In this document: positions 12,715-25,700 of the stretch, piece by piece | How the letters are laid out: every line of letters starts with the position of its first letter | Position numbering within the stretch: the stretch's first letter is position 1 | From: Inonotus obliquus | Lineage: Eukaryota; Basidiomycota; Agaricomycetes; Hymenochaetales; Hymenochaetaceae | DNA: 64,000 bases | NCBI GenBank assembly: GCA_032164295.1 | Contig: JAJHTX010000006.1 | Location: 1,240,001 to 1,304,000, forward strand | Direction: 5' to 3' | Translations under genes and position numbers: made by a program | The notes under the pieces: generated by a model | What the model was told of the DNA's origin: nothing | Databases searched by the model: none | What the model saw: the letters and a program-made list of their open reading frames with translations, nothing else

Positions 12715-14334
12715 CTACGTCGAAAATCCCTCTATCCCACTAAAGTTAATCAGCTCACCACTGGAACCACCACTAATCTCCAAAGCACTCCAATCCCACG
12801 CTCCCGTACAAGCACCCTTACCACAATTAACTGCAAACTTCATTGCATCACTATCAACACTGAGTGATGTTGTCTCTCCCACAAAATTAACGTCGCTGAG
12901 TATAACGCCTGTACCGGGAGTGCCAAGGGTATCTGGGTAACTCTGATCGATGAGAACACCAAATTGACGCAGCCCAGATCCTTTGTTTCCCTGAGGGTGA
13001 GAGATTCCTAAGATAGGCGAAGCCACTTGAGTGAGACAAAGGGAATGATACGTACAGAATAAGTGATATTTGAAACACTGGAGCCTGAGGCGTCGGATTT
13101 CATTTTAATGCGTAGTGCTTGATCACTGTAAAGGTCCACCGTCAAAGCTTGAGCTAATTGGTTTTTGCTGCTGTACGCACTTGTTGATGATAGTGTTGCC
13201 ACTGATGACAATGTCGGTGACTGTTACATCCGATGAAATCGAACCGACGGAAATGCCGTGTCCACCGGTGCAAGTGTTGCCCTTGAAGGTGATGTTGGAG
13301 CCTTTGTTTATCGCAAGACAGTCATCTTGATTTCTAATGTTGCTGTTTTGAATCACCTATGATGTAAAAACACTTGATCAGCCTGTATGTACGAATAATA
13401 AATTGGGTTCTGACAAGATTTGTCGTAGAACAGTCGAAACCATCCGTGTTGTGGCCCGCCGCTTTCCCGCTGCTCTTCGAATTTGGAAGGTCTCCCTGGG
13501 CTGTAGGCGACGTCGGTTAGTTTCTGGTCACCATGTGACTTTATTGTATTATATTTTGCCTCACAGTTGTCAATTGTCATCGCAGAAATGACGAGTGGTC
13601 CCGGGTTAGATACACTGAAAGTCTGCGCCGGAGAATTGACGACCCGAACATCCTGAAAGACTCCTGAAATCTTGATCCTAAATGGGTTCAGTAAGGAGTA
13701 GGTAAATTTAGGACGTAGAGAAGCGGATAAACGTACTTCATCATAGGTCGAGGCTTCGTCGTCCCACCGTTAGAACCCTGACCATCCTATGGGAAAGTGA
13801 TTAGTCCATGTGAAGTGTTGAAAATCACGGGATCAATCATACCCAGTAAAAGGGTCCTCCGCCGTCGAACGTATGGCCATTTCCGTTGACTCGAGGAATT
13901 ACGTCAGGGGATGCAAGATAGGATTACAGTACATGTGGATCCTACTCACAGGTGATGTCGTCACCACCTTTCGAGAGGGTGGTAGTCAGAAAGGTGATTC
14001 TGCCTGAACAAGTGAAAACTCACTTATTGTGAAGAGTGGGCCTGACCAACTCTTATTTCCGAACAGAATGTCGCCGTCTGTGATGAACACAAATAGTAAG
14101 ACGCAATGCATGTAACATGACAATGGAGGTCCTACTGAGGTTAACCGTCGAGCCGCTTGCAAGGGACAGTGTAAAGCCCTCGCCAGCCGGAACCGTAAAT
14201 CCATTGATGTTGACTGTAGTACACTTTTTGGTGTCAGCCACGTCGTCCAATGAATTTATGGTCGCTGTGCAGGCTGTCGCTGCGCCCCTGGCACAGGCAG
14301 AAATACCTAAGAGAGTAACGAAGAGCGGTAGCAT
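12715..14334 (-). CDS. Endopolygalacturonase (GH28), secreted, copy 1
   Basis: Hydrolyses alpha-1,4 links in homogalacturonan (pectin) outside the cell. The start at 14334 gives a signal peptide (MLPLFVTLLGISACARG) followed by ACTATINSLDDVADTKKC. All GH28 signatures are present: [10 protein letters not shown] (about 13440), [11 protein letters not shown] with the catalytic Asp pair (about 13300), GGHGISVGS with the catalytic His (about 13260), and RIK in LRIKMKSDASGSS (about 13105). The C-terminus is ALEISGGSSGELINFSGIEG, ending at 12715. At least seven short introns. Length fits the usual 360-380 residues. It is paired with the homologue at 16567-18171, same strand and same exon pattern, so a tandem duplication is likely. 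Confidence 0.93.
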
Positions 14335-15175
14335 TGTGCAAAGTGTGAAGCAAGTATTTGTATGTTGCTGGGAGTTCAACAGGACCTCGCATCCTTTATA
14401 TACGTGTCGATGAGGGGAGCGGCTACGGATCCTGGGTAAGCTAGAATCATACAACAAATGGTGAGAAATACCACGGCCCGCCATGAACGCGCATCACACG
14501 TTAATGGTATGCGACGAAGGTTCCGAAAGTAACATTTCTCCGTGGCGAGAAGGCATAGTAGCATGTACACGGGCTCCACGCATCTTCATCGCCCTCGGTT
14601 TAGCGCGAGTATCCATGTATAGGCACCACGACAGTTATTGTGGGTTTCCGGAATCTCCGGCGCACGGGTTAATGCTCTGAATACCCGCTGAATGGTCCGT
14701 TAATATTAGACGGCTTTATTCCATGACCTCGACATCAGCTTCTTTCTAAAGGCAGCCTCTTATTCGGCAAATTTAGCACGAGGATGTATCCTATTGTTGG
14801 CACCGAGGGAGACTAGCCACGCAGGTCGATATTGTCCATATCATGTGGTTTCCGTATTCAAGACATTGGGGGGTCCCCTTCTTTAAGGAATTCCAGTCTC
14901 CGAATACCGCGGTATGATCCTTGTCATCCGGCAGAAGGACCATTCAATGGCCGCCGCCTTTCGAGAGACAAAAATGAAGTCCTTATGTTGTTCAATTGGT
15001 GGTAACATGCGTCGTACTTAGGAAGAGATTGGCCCTCGAGATTCTTCGATGCTAGATTGCTTGTAGTTGTTTTTTTGCTTTCGACCAGACTCGTCCAGAG
15101 AGAACTTCCGTTTAGTCACGTCACCGAAGCCGCTGAACTCGCTTTCCACCTATCACCTCCAACTCCAAGTCCTTG
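14335..15175. other. Intergenic, promoter side of endopolygalacturonase copy 1
   Basis: Upstream of the pectinase start and downstream of the unrecognised gene at 15176-16529. An ORF at 14376-14579 has no resemblance to any family. No repeat or RNA gene seen. Confidence 0.45.
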
Positions 15176-16529
15176 TTACACCCCGTCACTGCAGTTGACT
15201 ACAATGCGCACGATATCATCTGCATCCTTGATAAAATTCGACTCCTCAACGAGGTCGACAATGTTGGCGACCCTCGGATGTATTGACGTGTCAGGGAGAC
15301 CATGCTCGGCCAGCTCACTAAGCTGACACAATCCATGTGCGAATACGAAGGCCCCTGATATGGTGTTTCGTATATAGACGATGTTAGATCTCCTGCCGAA
15401 AGGGAGGCGTTCGACATTTCCACGGTCTACAAATAAGAAAGGCCGAGTATTGGCCATATTGAGCATCGTACTTGTGAGGTTTCCTTTTGTTTGGACGAAC
15501 AGTAAGAACAGGTACTGGTAATAGGCGATCAGACCAACGCACAGTCGTCAATATGGACATGAATGTTGATGAGAAGGTCAGGGTCATAAAGACTCGTGTT
15601 CATCCCGAGAATTGTCACGTTGGAAGAAAGTCCCAGACGCCCTGATTCTAGTGCCAGAAGGTGAGCCTGAATATGTGAAAATGGCCATAAACAAGCTACT
15701 GACTTCCACGTACTCCATCTCCGACATTACGCCAAGGTAATCCTCTGGACCAGTGAGTTACTGGTGTACTTTCTGCAGATAAGAGTTACCCGACAGAAAG
15801 GATCGCCATCCAAAAATCTGAAAGCTTCTCCATTGTCTGAGCATCATTAGTTACCGAAATAGGTACGCTTCATATGCAGCGCGATGACTTACAGGTTATG
15901 TCTTTCCCCACCCTGGTTTTTCCTGAGAGACGATCTTAAGCTCTCAAACTGCATATCATTACCTCCAGTACCATAATTGGCCGCTAATGTATATATTTCG
16001 TGTGCCGTTTGCGCTGTCGAGCTCTGCTATTTCGTCGGAGGATATTGCGAATTCATTGAATCAGTTTGGAGCTCCTTCTCGCTACCATTAGCGTTTTCAG
16101 ATGAGTAGAAGTTCACGGTGCAGTCTGGTGCGTGTCTAGCATAAGAGGCAAAAGGTTCACGGCACCGCCAGAATAAGGATATGCCGACCTTAGGCGAGGA
16201 GCAAGGACGTTGTTTGCCACAGTGATCTACGGCGATTCGATATGAATCTACCCAGGCATATTCTAATTCAATAACTCCTATGGTTCCAGAGGAAATAAGC
16301 GTGGGTGGTCGTTGGTAAGAAATGAAAATAAATTTCGAGTTGCATCGAAGTTGATTACTTCATTAGGGATTTTATTTCCACAATTGTCGGCGATCCGGAG
16401 GAATGATCGGCATGATCGTCGTACTTCCTTTCCCGTTACCGTCGTTCCGATATCCGAAAGGGGTGTATTCATCAGCGTCACGTTGATCCCGAGTACATGT
16501 GATGAACATTGAAGACGCGACGGATACAT
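15176..16529 (-). CDS. Unrecognised intron-rich gene between the two pectinases
   Basis: I do not recognise this product. Coding character is suggested by consecutive minus-strand segments with protein-like composition that join at GT-AG signals: ADNCGNKIPNEVINFDA (about 16370), YAWVDSYRIAVDHCGKQ (about 16250), FNEFAISSDEIAELDSANG (about 16020), DNGEAFRFLDGDPFC (about 15810), LSSNVTILGMNTSLYDPDLL (about 15590), and a last exon with FLFVDRGNVERLPFGRRSN and FIKDADDIVRIVVNCSDGV ending at 15176. The YAWVD stretch faintly recalls a HET-domain motif, but the remainder does not. The start at 16529 is only the first Met of an open frame, and it may be wrong or the gene may be decayed. Several joins are unproven. 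Confidence 0.4.
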
Positions 16530-16566
16530 TGTAGTTTATCAACTACCAGAAATTTGCTACATCTGC

Positions 16567-18171
16567 TCAGTAGGAACCTCCAGAAATTCCATCAAAGCCG
16601 GAAATCTCACTATCCTTTCCGCCAGTGACTTCAAGCAAGCTCCAAACCCATGTACCCTGGCACGTCTCATCACCGCAATTGACCGCAACCCGGACAGCAT
16701 CGTCTTCAACTTCAATGGAGTTGGCAGAACCGATGAAGTTCATGTCTGAAATGGTCACTCCGTCCCCCGGCGTTCCGAGTGTACTTGGGTAGCTTTGATC
16801 GATGATGACGCCGAACCTACGCATACCCGTTCCTTTGTTTCCCTGTGGCAACACTCGATCAGCTAGTAAAGACATAGTAAAGACATAAGCCGATGAAAGG
16901 ACGAACCGAGTAGGTCACATTGGCAACACTAGCGCCTGTTGCGTCGGCCTTTGTCTTGATACGTAGGGCTTGGTCACTGAAAGATCGTAAGTGCTACTCA
17001 CGCTGCAATCAGCTCAGGGCTTACTTGTTGACGATTGTATTGTCCGTAATTGTAATGCTGGAAACCGTTGCGTCCGATGAGATCGATCCGATAGAAATAC
17101 CATGGCCGCCAGAGCAGGTATTGCCGGTGAAGGTGATGTTGGTGCCCTTATTGATGGCCAGGCAGTCGTCCTGGTTCATCACTGTGTTTCCGGTGAAAAG
17201 CTGCGACAAAGAAATAAATTCTTCGCTGGTCCGACGAGCCGCAAGAACTATTACTCACTACATTCTGAGAAGAGATATCGAAGCCGTCGGTATTGTGGCC
17301 GGCTGCTTTTCCGTCGCTGTTCTCGTTAGGCTCGTCTCCTTGTACTAGGGGAGGATAAGTTACAAAGCTATTGAAAGGAAATCAACGACGTACAGTTGTC
17401 AACTGTACATCCTGAAATCGTAAGAGGACCTGGATTGGATACACTAAAGACTCTCTGGGGCGAATTCACGACCTTCAAGTCGCTGAACGTCCCAGAAATC
17501 CGGATCCTGTGGAGGTGTGAATATTCGTTTCGCTCAGAAAGAGCAAGTCATCGGGTGAGCTCACTTCATCATTGGGTCAGGCTTAACACTACCCTCTCCA
17601 CCCAAGCCATCCTGTCACATGTGGTGAGTACGTTCAGAAATACATTGACGCATGATTGCCTGCGGCCTACCCAGTAGAATGGTCCTCCACCGTCGAAGAT
17701 GAAGCCATTTCCTTTGACTAAAAACGGGGTTAGCAAAGGTCGTCAAGAGTAAGGTCCACAATACTTACATGTAATATCCTTGCCGCCTTTCGAAATAATC
17801 CGTCAGTACTAATCCAAGATTCATAAACGAAGAAACTCGCTGATGGTAAAGAGCGGGCCCTCCCACGAAAGGTTCCCAAACAAGACATTGCCGTCTGAAG
17901 GTTCGGTAGAAGCTCTAGTCAGAAACAGGAGGTGTAATGAATTGGAGGACTGTTCTAGGTTGACAGTTGTGCCATCTGCAAGGTCGAGTTCAAAGCCCTC
18001 TCCGGCAGGTACCGTAAAACCGTTAATATCGACAGTGGCACAGTCTCCAGCGTTCGCGGCATCGTCAATCGAGCTGATAGTTGTAGTACAATCCGACGCC
18101 CGCTTTGAATTTGGAGCAGAAAGGGAGCCGGAGATTGCAAAGAAGACAAGGAAAGCGCAAGGTACGAGCAT
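16567..18171 (-). CDS. Endopolygalacturonase (GH28), secreted, copy 2
   Basis: Second pectin-cleaving GH28 enzyme. The start at 18171 gives a signal peptide ([19 protein letters not shown]) and a short propeptide ending in a dibasic KR ([12 protein letters not shown]), a likely Kex2-type cleavage site that copy 1 lacks. Signatures: [12 protein letters not shown] (about 17290), [12 protein letters not shown] (about 17170), GGHGISIGS (about 17100), and RIK in [13 protein letters not shown] (about 16960). The C-terminus is [20 protein letters not shown], ending at 16567. The N-terminal motif [18 protein letters not shown] matches copy 1 ([18 protein letters not shown]), and the introns fall in the same places. 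Full-length and apparently active. Confidence 0.93.
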
Positions 18172-19227
18172 CCCAGTGAGGGTGTAGGGATTTGTGGAGG
18201 CCTCTGGAGAGAGCCTCCAAGAATAACTTATTTTATGTTTACCATCTACATAGCATGCGGTGACCCGTGTGATGAACGGTTCGGGTTCACATAGTTGGAC
18301 CAAGGCGGGCCGCGGAGAGGGATCTCCTACGAGACCAAAATGAGCCGTGATGATCGTGGTGTCTCCGAAGGACGGAAGAACCCCAGTCTATCGACGACTC
18401 CCGCGTTTATTCTGGTTGCGCTGCGGTTCCGCAATAAACGAATAATTCTGCGTCAAGCCAGGAACAGGCAAAGAGTCTGGAAGATGCTGAATGAAATATG
18501 AGGAGATACTAAGTCAGCTATGCCTGAACCATTGCAGTACGGAGGTTTCGATTGCACATGGGACATACCTTCACTGACGTGTAAACGTACAACAGGAAGG
18601 AACAGCAAGGCTTCGATATTTCATGAAACCCGAATATTGCGCATTGCGCAGCCTGGCGCGGCCAGGACGGCCCGCTTTTTAGGAACTTCGCAGGACCGAT
18701 GCTATGTATCCTTTCAGTTAACTTGGATTGTAATGTATTTGGGAATATTCCATGGTTGCGAAGATAGCGCCTCGATGAGATATTTTGAGATCCTTGTTCG
18801 GAAGGTTATTTTCTAGTGGACACGCTAATTAGAGTCTATTTAGAGCATTACAACTGCGAACCGGAAGGCACGAGAGGTTCTACACGATATCGATACGGTG
18901 AAAATGTGACGTCTTATAGTCGCAATCTAAGAGTGCTCCCGGGCATTGAATCGCAGTGCGAGAATTCCTAGTCTATTTGTAGGCATGGTTGAGCGATATT
19001 GCGAAATCGATGTTTCAGCAACCAGAGACGGTCTGTCCAAGATCGGCAAGCACAGAACGCACGATGTTATGAAATAGCAGCCAGGATCACAGAGACGGTC
19101 CGGAACGTAGCAGACAAGTAGAAGGGGCGGAGTCGGAGAAGTCGTTCAGCCTACAGTACAACCTTGTGAGAAGCAAGTCATCCGAGAGTCGACAAGCGAC
19201 CGGAGCCTGTAGACATTCTGAAGGTTG
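18172..19227. other. Intergenic between endopolygalacturonase copy 2 and mnd1
   Basis: About 1 kb holding the pectinase promoter and the mnd1 3' region. Only short, unrecognisable ORFs (for example 18520-18816). No repeats noticed. Confidence 0.45.
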
Positions 19228-20287
19228 TCAGGAAATATCTTCAAAATCTTCGCCTATCTCCAGATAAGTGCGGATTTCAGCGGGGTCCGTGCCATTTTGA
19301 CGCGACATATAAGAAATCAGAATTACGACGTTATCTGTAAAAAATGAGCAGGCTGAGTAATTATCAAACAGAAGGATGATTTAGCAGGCTAGAGATAAAG
19401 AATCCTACCAGTCCACCTGATAGCTGCTTCGTGTGCGAGGGTCGTAGCGCGACGCTTCGCCTCAATCTTTGTGGGGTCACACGAACCATACTGAGCAAGC
19501 TCCTTCTCGAGCTCTGCAAGTTGCGCTCTAGTCGAATCGAGCTCGGCGAGAGCAGAATCACGTTGCTCCTGTCAGAGAGAGAGACATTGGTATATGAATT
19601 AGCGCAATAGCGGGATGCTACTGACATTGTCTGGACGCATCGATCTTTCCGTTTCGATGGCTTTATGCAACTCTTGCAGCTGTACTTGCAAATTTGCTTG
19701 TGACTCTTTAGCCGCACCCAACCGGTTGTTCATCTGTAATCACGCATAAGAAGGTAGCTTGTGAAGAATAAACAAGCTGCAGACAAGAGCACCGCGTTGA
19801 GAGGGGAAACTCCAGAAGACTATATGCGCCGTCAGAATGAGATTGTTCGTAAAGCGAAGAACGGACAGTTTGACGAGCCGATTTTATCAGCTTGGACAAG
19901 TCCATCGTCAACAAGTCCCTGTAGGACCTCTTTCACGGATTGGGATACTTATTGTTACAGAGATTAGTAGTATAACCTAGAGGTCGACTAAGGACTAACC
20001 TATTCCTTTCAATTTCGGGCCCAACTTCTCGAGTTCCTTAAGCTACCATTCAAGTCAGAAGTCGGTGTGGTGTAATCGGGAAATACCCGTGCTTACCTGG
20101 AAAAAGTCTTTCTGCGAATCCTCTTCAGCATATAGGCTTAAACAATGATATGGCCACTCACTGTTTCGTGGAAGATCTCCAGGAGCCTGACGCGTTTTTC
20201 CTCTGCTGATAGACCTCTCGGAGCCTGTGACCAAAGGTCGATTTAAACGATATTTTCTGATGCATAAGTGGATGCATCACTAGCCAT
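19228..20287 (-). CDS. mnd1: Mnd1 meiotic recombination protein
   Basis: Partner of Hop2; the complex promotes Dmc1/Rad51 strand exchange in meiosis. Assembled from seven or more small exons: APRGLSAEEKRVRLLEIFHE (about 20225-20170), EDSQKDFFQ (about 20120), LKELEKLGPKLKGI (about 20030), QSVKEVLQGLVDDGLVQADK with IGSSN (about 19940-19890), FFWSFPSQRGAL (about 19815), a coiled coil (NNRLGAAKESQANLQVQLQE, then EQRDSALAELDSTRAQLAEL), CDPTKIEAKRRATTLAHEAA with IRWT, and a last exon DNVVILISYMSRQNGTDPAE to the stop at 19228. Order and motifs, including the winged-helix start, the SSN-YW-FPS motif and the CDP...A-RWTDN motif, match Mnd1 throughout. The start codon at 20287 is a guess, because the first exon is tiny. 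Length about 200 residues, as in the family. Confidence 0.9.
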
Positions 20288-20597
20288 TATAAAATTGTAT
20301 TCCGAGGCCGGGTTGTGTAATGTGCACACGTCTGGTCGTAGATATGAGGAGGAGGGATTCAGACCGGGGCGTGACGCGCCTCGTGTGACAGTACGCATAA
20401 AAGGTCGAATTTATAAGTGATTTGCGCTCCTTATTGAGTTGCGTCGGCTAAACTTGGCGTGAGTAAATAGAGCCAAATATGTGAGATCTGGATCTTGCCA
20501 TCGACGGAATGAGTGGCTGATTTTCAGAGCAAACCTCCACCTCCCCCGTCTCCTTGTAAACGACTAACTGGTCTGCGCATACAAGGACACATAGTGC
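20288..20597. promoter_or_regulatory. Short divergent promoter region, mnd1 / BZW
   Basis: About 310 bp between the putative mnd1 start (-) and the BZW start (+). Both promoters must lie here or overlap the genes. No specific element was identified. Confidence 0.5.
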
Positions 20598-22273
20598 ATG
20601 TCTCAGCAATCAACAGCGTCCAAGCCTTCTCTCTCAGGCGTAAAGATCAAGACAAGGAAACGAACTGTCCAAGCTCAAGCCAAATACGAACCTGCAGGTC
20701 AGTTCTGCTTGATCGTTCTCATCGCACCTTGCCATTATACCATTCTATTACACAGTATTCCGCGATCAGCTATACAAGCATCTTGAAACAGTCCAGGAAG
20801 GGGATTTCGACGGTTACTATAACAAACTAGTCCAAGCTGGCTCTACACTCGAATTCCTCAAATATGCCGACTCATTCTTTGAGATCTTCTTCTGCGGTGG
20901 TCTCCTTCAGCCCGGAGGCATTTACCTTCAGGACGGGGCACCGCCCTCTCCTTTCTCCATCCTCAAAGCACGCGACCCACCTGATGTGGGCGACATGAAG
21001 AAGTATATTGAGGTGCTGAATAAACTAATTAGGAGGTGCGCCAGTCTATGATGCCACGGCTCTATGCATCTGAATTCAGCATACAGATACAAATATCTCC
21101 AAAAGCCTCTCGAGGACTCGTCCCTATCTGGCTTGATGCAATACTGCAACCGATGGCCAGTAGAACAGAGGGAGAAGTTCGCCATTGCAATTGGATTGAT
21201 TATGGTTCAAGGTCTATCGACCGCCGCTCCCTTGCAAAACTTGACCAAGGACCATCTGGTTAAAGACTGTGTGTGGCTACCACGACATATCCCAAGGGAA
21301 CGTCCTAACGCTATTTGTCTTCACAGTTCTGGGTCTGAATGTCCTCACTACCGTACTCCGTACTTACCTTGTGGATCAATCGATGGATCACCTTGGCAGC
21401 GCCTTACGCAAGGGCGGCGTTAAAGATCTCCTTGCGTTCCTCCCTGGGAACAAGCGCGACCCAAAGACGCTTGAAGAGCACTTCAAGAAAGCAGGCCTCC
21501 CCCAGGTCGCAGAATGGTACATAAGGAGACAGACTGCCGCAGCCAAGGAGAGCATTGTAAAGGCACTCAAGCAGTTATTCGACGATGAAAATAGAACGAA
21601 TGATGAGGTTTGAATTTGTTTGGTTAAGGTGGTACCTATCATGCGTGAGCTGATTTGTTGCTTAGATTATCGACGCCCTCAAGACTGTACAGGAGGAACA
21701 GGCGGTTCCTACAACGGATTTCGTGACTTGCATTTGGCAAGGCCTTATGGCAATCATTGACCTGAACATCCGCACTGACCAAATTGAGGGTGCGGTTCTC
21801 CGTGAAGTCGACGTAAGTGGCTCCTTTTCTCGAAGCTACGGGAACTGATGAGCCATCATTCGACATCAGAAATACGCACCTATCCTGGAGCCCTTTTGCG
21901 ACAGCGCCAAAACGCAGGTAGCACTCATCAATGCTGCCCAGGTATACTGTTATGAAGAGGCGCGTGTGACGAAGACGTTCCCTCAGCTGCTCAAGGTAAA
22001 GAGGGCGCCAGAGAATCATACCGATTTGAGATACTCACATTTCTCGTCGTTGGCAGATTTTGTATAACAAGGACTGCATCTCCACTCAGGCCATCATATA
22101 CTGGTATCAGAAGGGTGCAAAGCCCCAGGGCAAGCAAAACTTCCTCAAGACAACCGAGCCGCTTGTGAAGGTGAGTTGTCATGCCTTCATCGCTTGATTT
22201 ACGCTGGAGCTGACTGCCCTCCTTTTAGTTCCTTCAACAGCAGGAAGAGGAAAGCGACGAAGACGAAGAATAG
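20598..22273 (+). CDS. BZW1: BZW/5MP translation regulator (eIF5-mimic, W2 domain)
   Basis: Eukaryotic BZW/5MP proteins resemble the eIF5 C-terminal region and affect start-codon selection. The start at 20598 gives MSQQSTASKPSLSGVKIKTR. Exons then read LYKHLETVQEGDFDGYYNKL, YADSFFEIFFCGGLLQPGG and YIEVLNKLIRR, YCNRWPVEQREKFAIAIGLI (about 21140), LGSALRKGGVKDLLAFLPG (about 21400), YIRRQTAAAKESIVKALKQL, CIWQGLMAIIDLNIRTDQIE (about 21740), and the C-terminal W2 domain with CISTQAIIYWYQKGAKPQGK (about 22080) and an acidic tail EEESDEDEE. That aromatic/acidic tail is typical of W2 proteins. At least six introns; about 420 residues. It is tail-to-tail with the Zn2Cys6 gene, with 428 bp of nothing recognisable between the stops (22274-22701). 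Confidence 0.9.
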
Positions 22274-22701
22274 ACGCTACGATGATTACTTTAACTGATT
22301 GGGATACAATCTTGTAGCATGATTGGGTGAATGTTAATTAGTCATCTGCAACACGTTCGACCCTAGTTGTTCTCGCATTTCTGGTGTTATTTCCTCCATA
22401 AACTTTGTCAAACACGTGTAGGTACAAGAAAGAATTCAAGAGAACGCTATTGCAAACGCCAGCAAGAGCACTTCGGAAAAAGTCGCAACGCAAGAAGACG
22501 AAGATGAGGATAGGAAGTACTATTGAATACAGTAGCATGAGAAAGAGGGAGAGGAGGAACACCATCTCTTGAAAGAAAGTTAACTCGAACGAAACGTGTA
22601 GTGGCTTCTATACTGACCGAGAACGAAACCCGGTGGACCGAACCTGGTCCAGATTTTCTTGTGTTCCATTGGAAGCTGGAGGAAGCAAGAACCAAGCGTC
22701 A

Positions 22702-25700
22702 TCACCATGCCTCAGGCATAGGAGCGAAATCTCCCGTCCAACCATTCGGTCCTGCAAGTTGAAGGAATATTCCGTCGGAACCGTTCATCGGAATCCCAAG
22801 ATCCGTTAAGCTCTGTTTACCGATTACCAATTTTTTGATTCGCGATTCGTCATTCGAGTTTCGTCAACAAGAATCGATTCCGGTTTACGTTGACCGAACA
22901 CCGAATTGTCGGGATGCCAAGCGAGCGCATCAAAGTCGATAATCGAACAAAAGTCACATAAAGAGATGAAACACCGTGTGTCAGAATTCACTGTTTTCGC
23001 TTCGATTGATACTATGGAATGAGGTAATAAAATGTACTGACTCCTTCTTGAAGCCATGTTGGGATGGCAGAGGGTGAGAAGATGCCTCGTTCGCTAGGCC
23101 ATGCAAAACCTAGTTCTTCCATTGTCATTGGTGCGGGCATTGTCGCAGGGTCGATATAAGATGGTGAGACAAGCATGCTTTCAGCGCTGGCGGGTAGTGG
23201 GACAGCCGGTGCTGCCGGAGCTACTAGCGAAAGCTTGCGTCGCAAGTTCGCTAGCATAATGCGAAGTGTTAACGCATACCTAAAGGAAGCGTCTCAGCTA
23301 CGACAAGACAAACCCCAGAAGAACGAAGTAGGCGAACCGTTCTGCTGCAACGTCAGATAAAAGTTGCGCGAGCTGCTCTACTTGGCCCATAATACCCGCC
23401 AGGTCTAGATCTGTTGGGAATAAATTCGCCATCTTGAGGAGGAAGAGGCCTGAAAACGCTGCGGTGACCAGACTATCATGGACAGCGTAGCGAAGTGCGG
23501 CTCTGTATGACGGGGAGTTGAGGAAAATTGATAGACACGTAGATGCCGCATTCTTCGCATCAAACGCAAGTTCGCGCTGCTCGAACGGCATCTTGTCCCA
23601 CGAGACACCACGTAGCGCGAGGCATACAAGCCAAAGCTTCGCATAGTGTAATTCACCTGCAAGGATTTTGCGCGGTAAAGTATCTTCCTCTAGAGTACGA
23701 GCTAAGGCATGAGAAAGCACCAGAATAAGTGTTAGCAAATTGATGACTTGCTTAGAGGCATACCATGAAGCTCGTTATTGTCTGTAAACCATTTATCGAG
23801 CGCGACGTTCGCACGGCGGATAAAAGCCAACGTATTATGGTTAACTTCGCCGTTTAGCGGAGTTAACGTCTCGTAAATTTGTGCTAGAATCACGGAGATC
23901 GATCAGCAAACCACTAGAATACGGACGGATGATAAAAGCAAGAACCGCAGATCTCACTCTTTTGTGCGATAAGTTCGACTTGAGCGATAAGCCGGACATC
24001 CGTCGGAGACTGCATCCGATGCGAGAGTAGTAGACGGCAATGTCTTATCGAGCTTTCGTCACGAAGAACGATAGGTCGCCCAGTTCCCAAACTCATCCTG
24101 TGTAGAAGCTTCGGTGAGTAAACACATCTATAGATAGGAATTTCAAATTCGGAGCGAGTCCCGGCCACTTCCCCGTATCGCGATATACGTGTGGGAGGCG
24201 AGATTCCTTCTGTGGGTCACGGAAAGCTGAAAACTTACTGATGGTCAAACCAATAGAGACAAAGCCAGATTCGTGCGGAAACAACTAAGAAGAAAACATG
24301 ATGAGCCACCTGATCACGGATACAACGGACAGAAGGACTAAGGTAATCGTTTGAAAAGAAACCGAAAGCCTGTGCGTGCTTAGGATTGAAAAAGGATAGA
24401 TACATACCCAAATCCCGCTCTTCTTCCTCTGAGCGCTGTTTTGCGTGCGGGTCTGCAAGTTTCTCTAAGGCTCGATGAAGCCCCAGATCAAGAGCCATGC
24501 GCATAGCATGTCCAGAAGGGAGCCAACCGTTAGTACTCCACGCCGCAAGCAAGAGCATACCTAGATCGGATACCTCAGATTATTAAGCCAGGAACCGCAA
24601 TTGCCAACTCACCCTGGACGGCTTCCTTTCTAACAACGGGCCCGAATAGTGAGGATCGCGCTATACCCTGGGCTTCCTCAAGACATTTGTAGAAAGTTGG
24701 CGTCAGTGGTCCATTGCCACTCCGTATTTTACTCGCAATAGCTAGGATGGCATCAAAAGTCCAGGGTGTGCGCTCCTTGAGACTTTCGTAGGTATCATAG
24801 GCCGGATCGAACAGAGGAATGAAGATGTGGCAACCCGAGAAGAATCTTCAAAGTCTTCGTCATTCCAAAACGCGACCCATAAGCTTGAAGGTCACTTACA
24901 TGTTGTACAGTTCCTTTGCTTCACATTCAGTCACCAGGCCCTGCAGCAGAGGTGAGATTAGCAGCAATAGTGAGATATCCTGCCACTCACCTTCTCAACG
25001 ACGTGAGGGAAGGCGTTCCTTGGTGTTGGTTCAGCTCTTTTCCTCTTTCTTACTCTGACCTGAAATTCAACAGCAATTCCCTGTACGAGGAATAGGTGTA
25101 CGTTACCTGGGTAGAGAGTCAGAAGGGGCTGCAGCGGCCTCTGCCGCAGCATTGGCAAGGCCTTGAAGTGCTTCTATTGGCGCATTTAGTGAGGATCGAG
25201 GTAACGTATCTTCTGATTCGTCATCTGATGACGGGGCCGTACTAGGAACGATCCCGTATGTTGCATATTTGTGAGGCTGAGGCACTGAGTAAGCACACAG
25301 ACAACAAACATGACGAGATGCATACCGGAGGGGCAAAGCCTGGTAATGGTGGAAATGATTTTTGTGGAGGTCGCTGTGATTGTTCGTCAGCTTCCGTGGG
25401 ATTGAATATGTCAACGCTGCCACGAGGTGGTCCATTTGCGGGCATATAAGCGCCCTGGACATCCCTCGTCGCTGAAGGAGCGTATCTCCCAATAGCTGGG
25501 ATTTGACCTTGAATCGTAGATAGAATACGGTCCAAGGAGGACTGGAGGCCAATCATTTGGCTTTGCATGACCTGGAATACGCGTTGTTCGACACGCGACA
25601 TCAGCATGATCAAGGATGATTAACGCTATATCAGAGTTATTGAAATGAAACCAGGGTAGACGTACGAGAAACTGGCTCTCGAGGCGGGAGACGCGTCTTG

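Noticed and set aside
16141..16262. HET-domain fragment (YAWVD motif)
   Set aside because: Only five residues agree; the residues that follow and the rest of the gene do not fit HET proteins.
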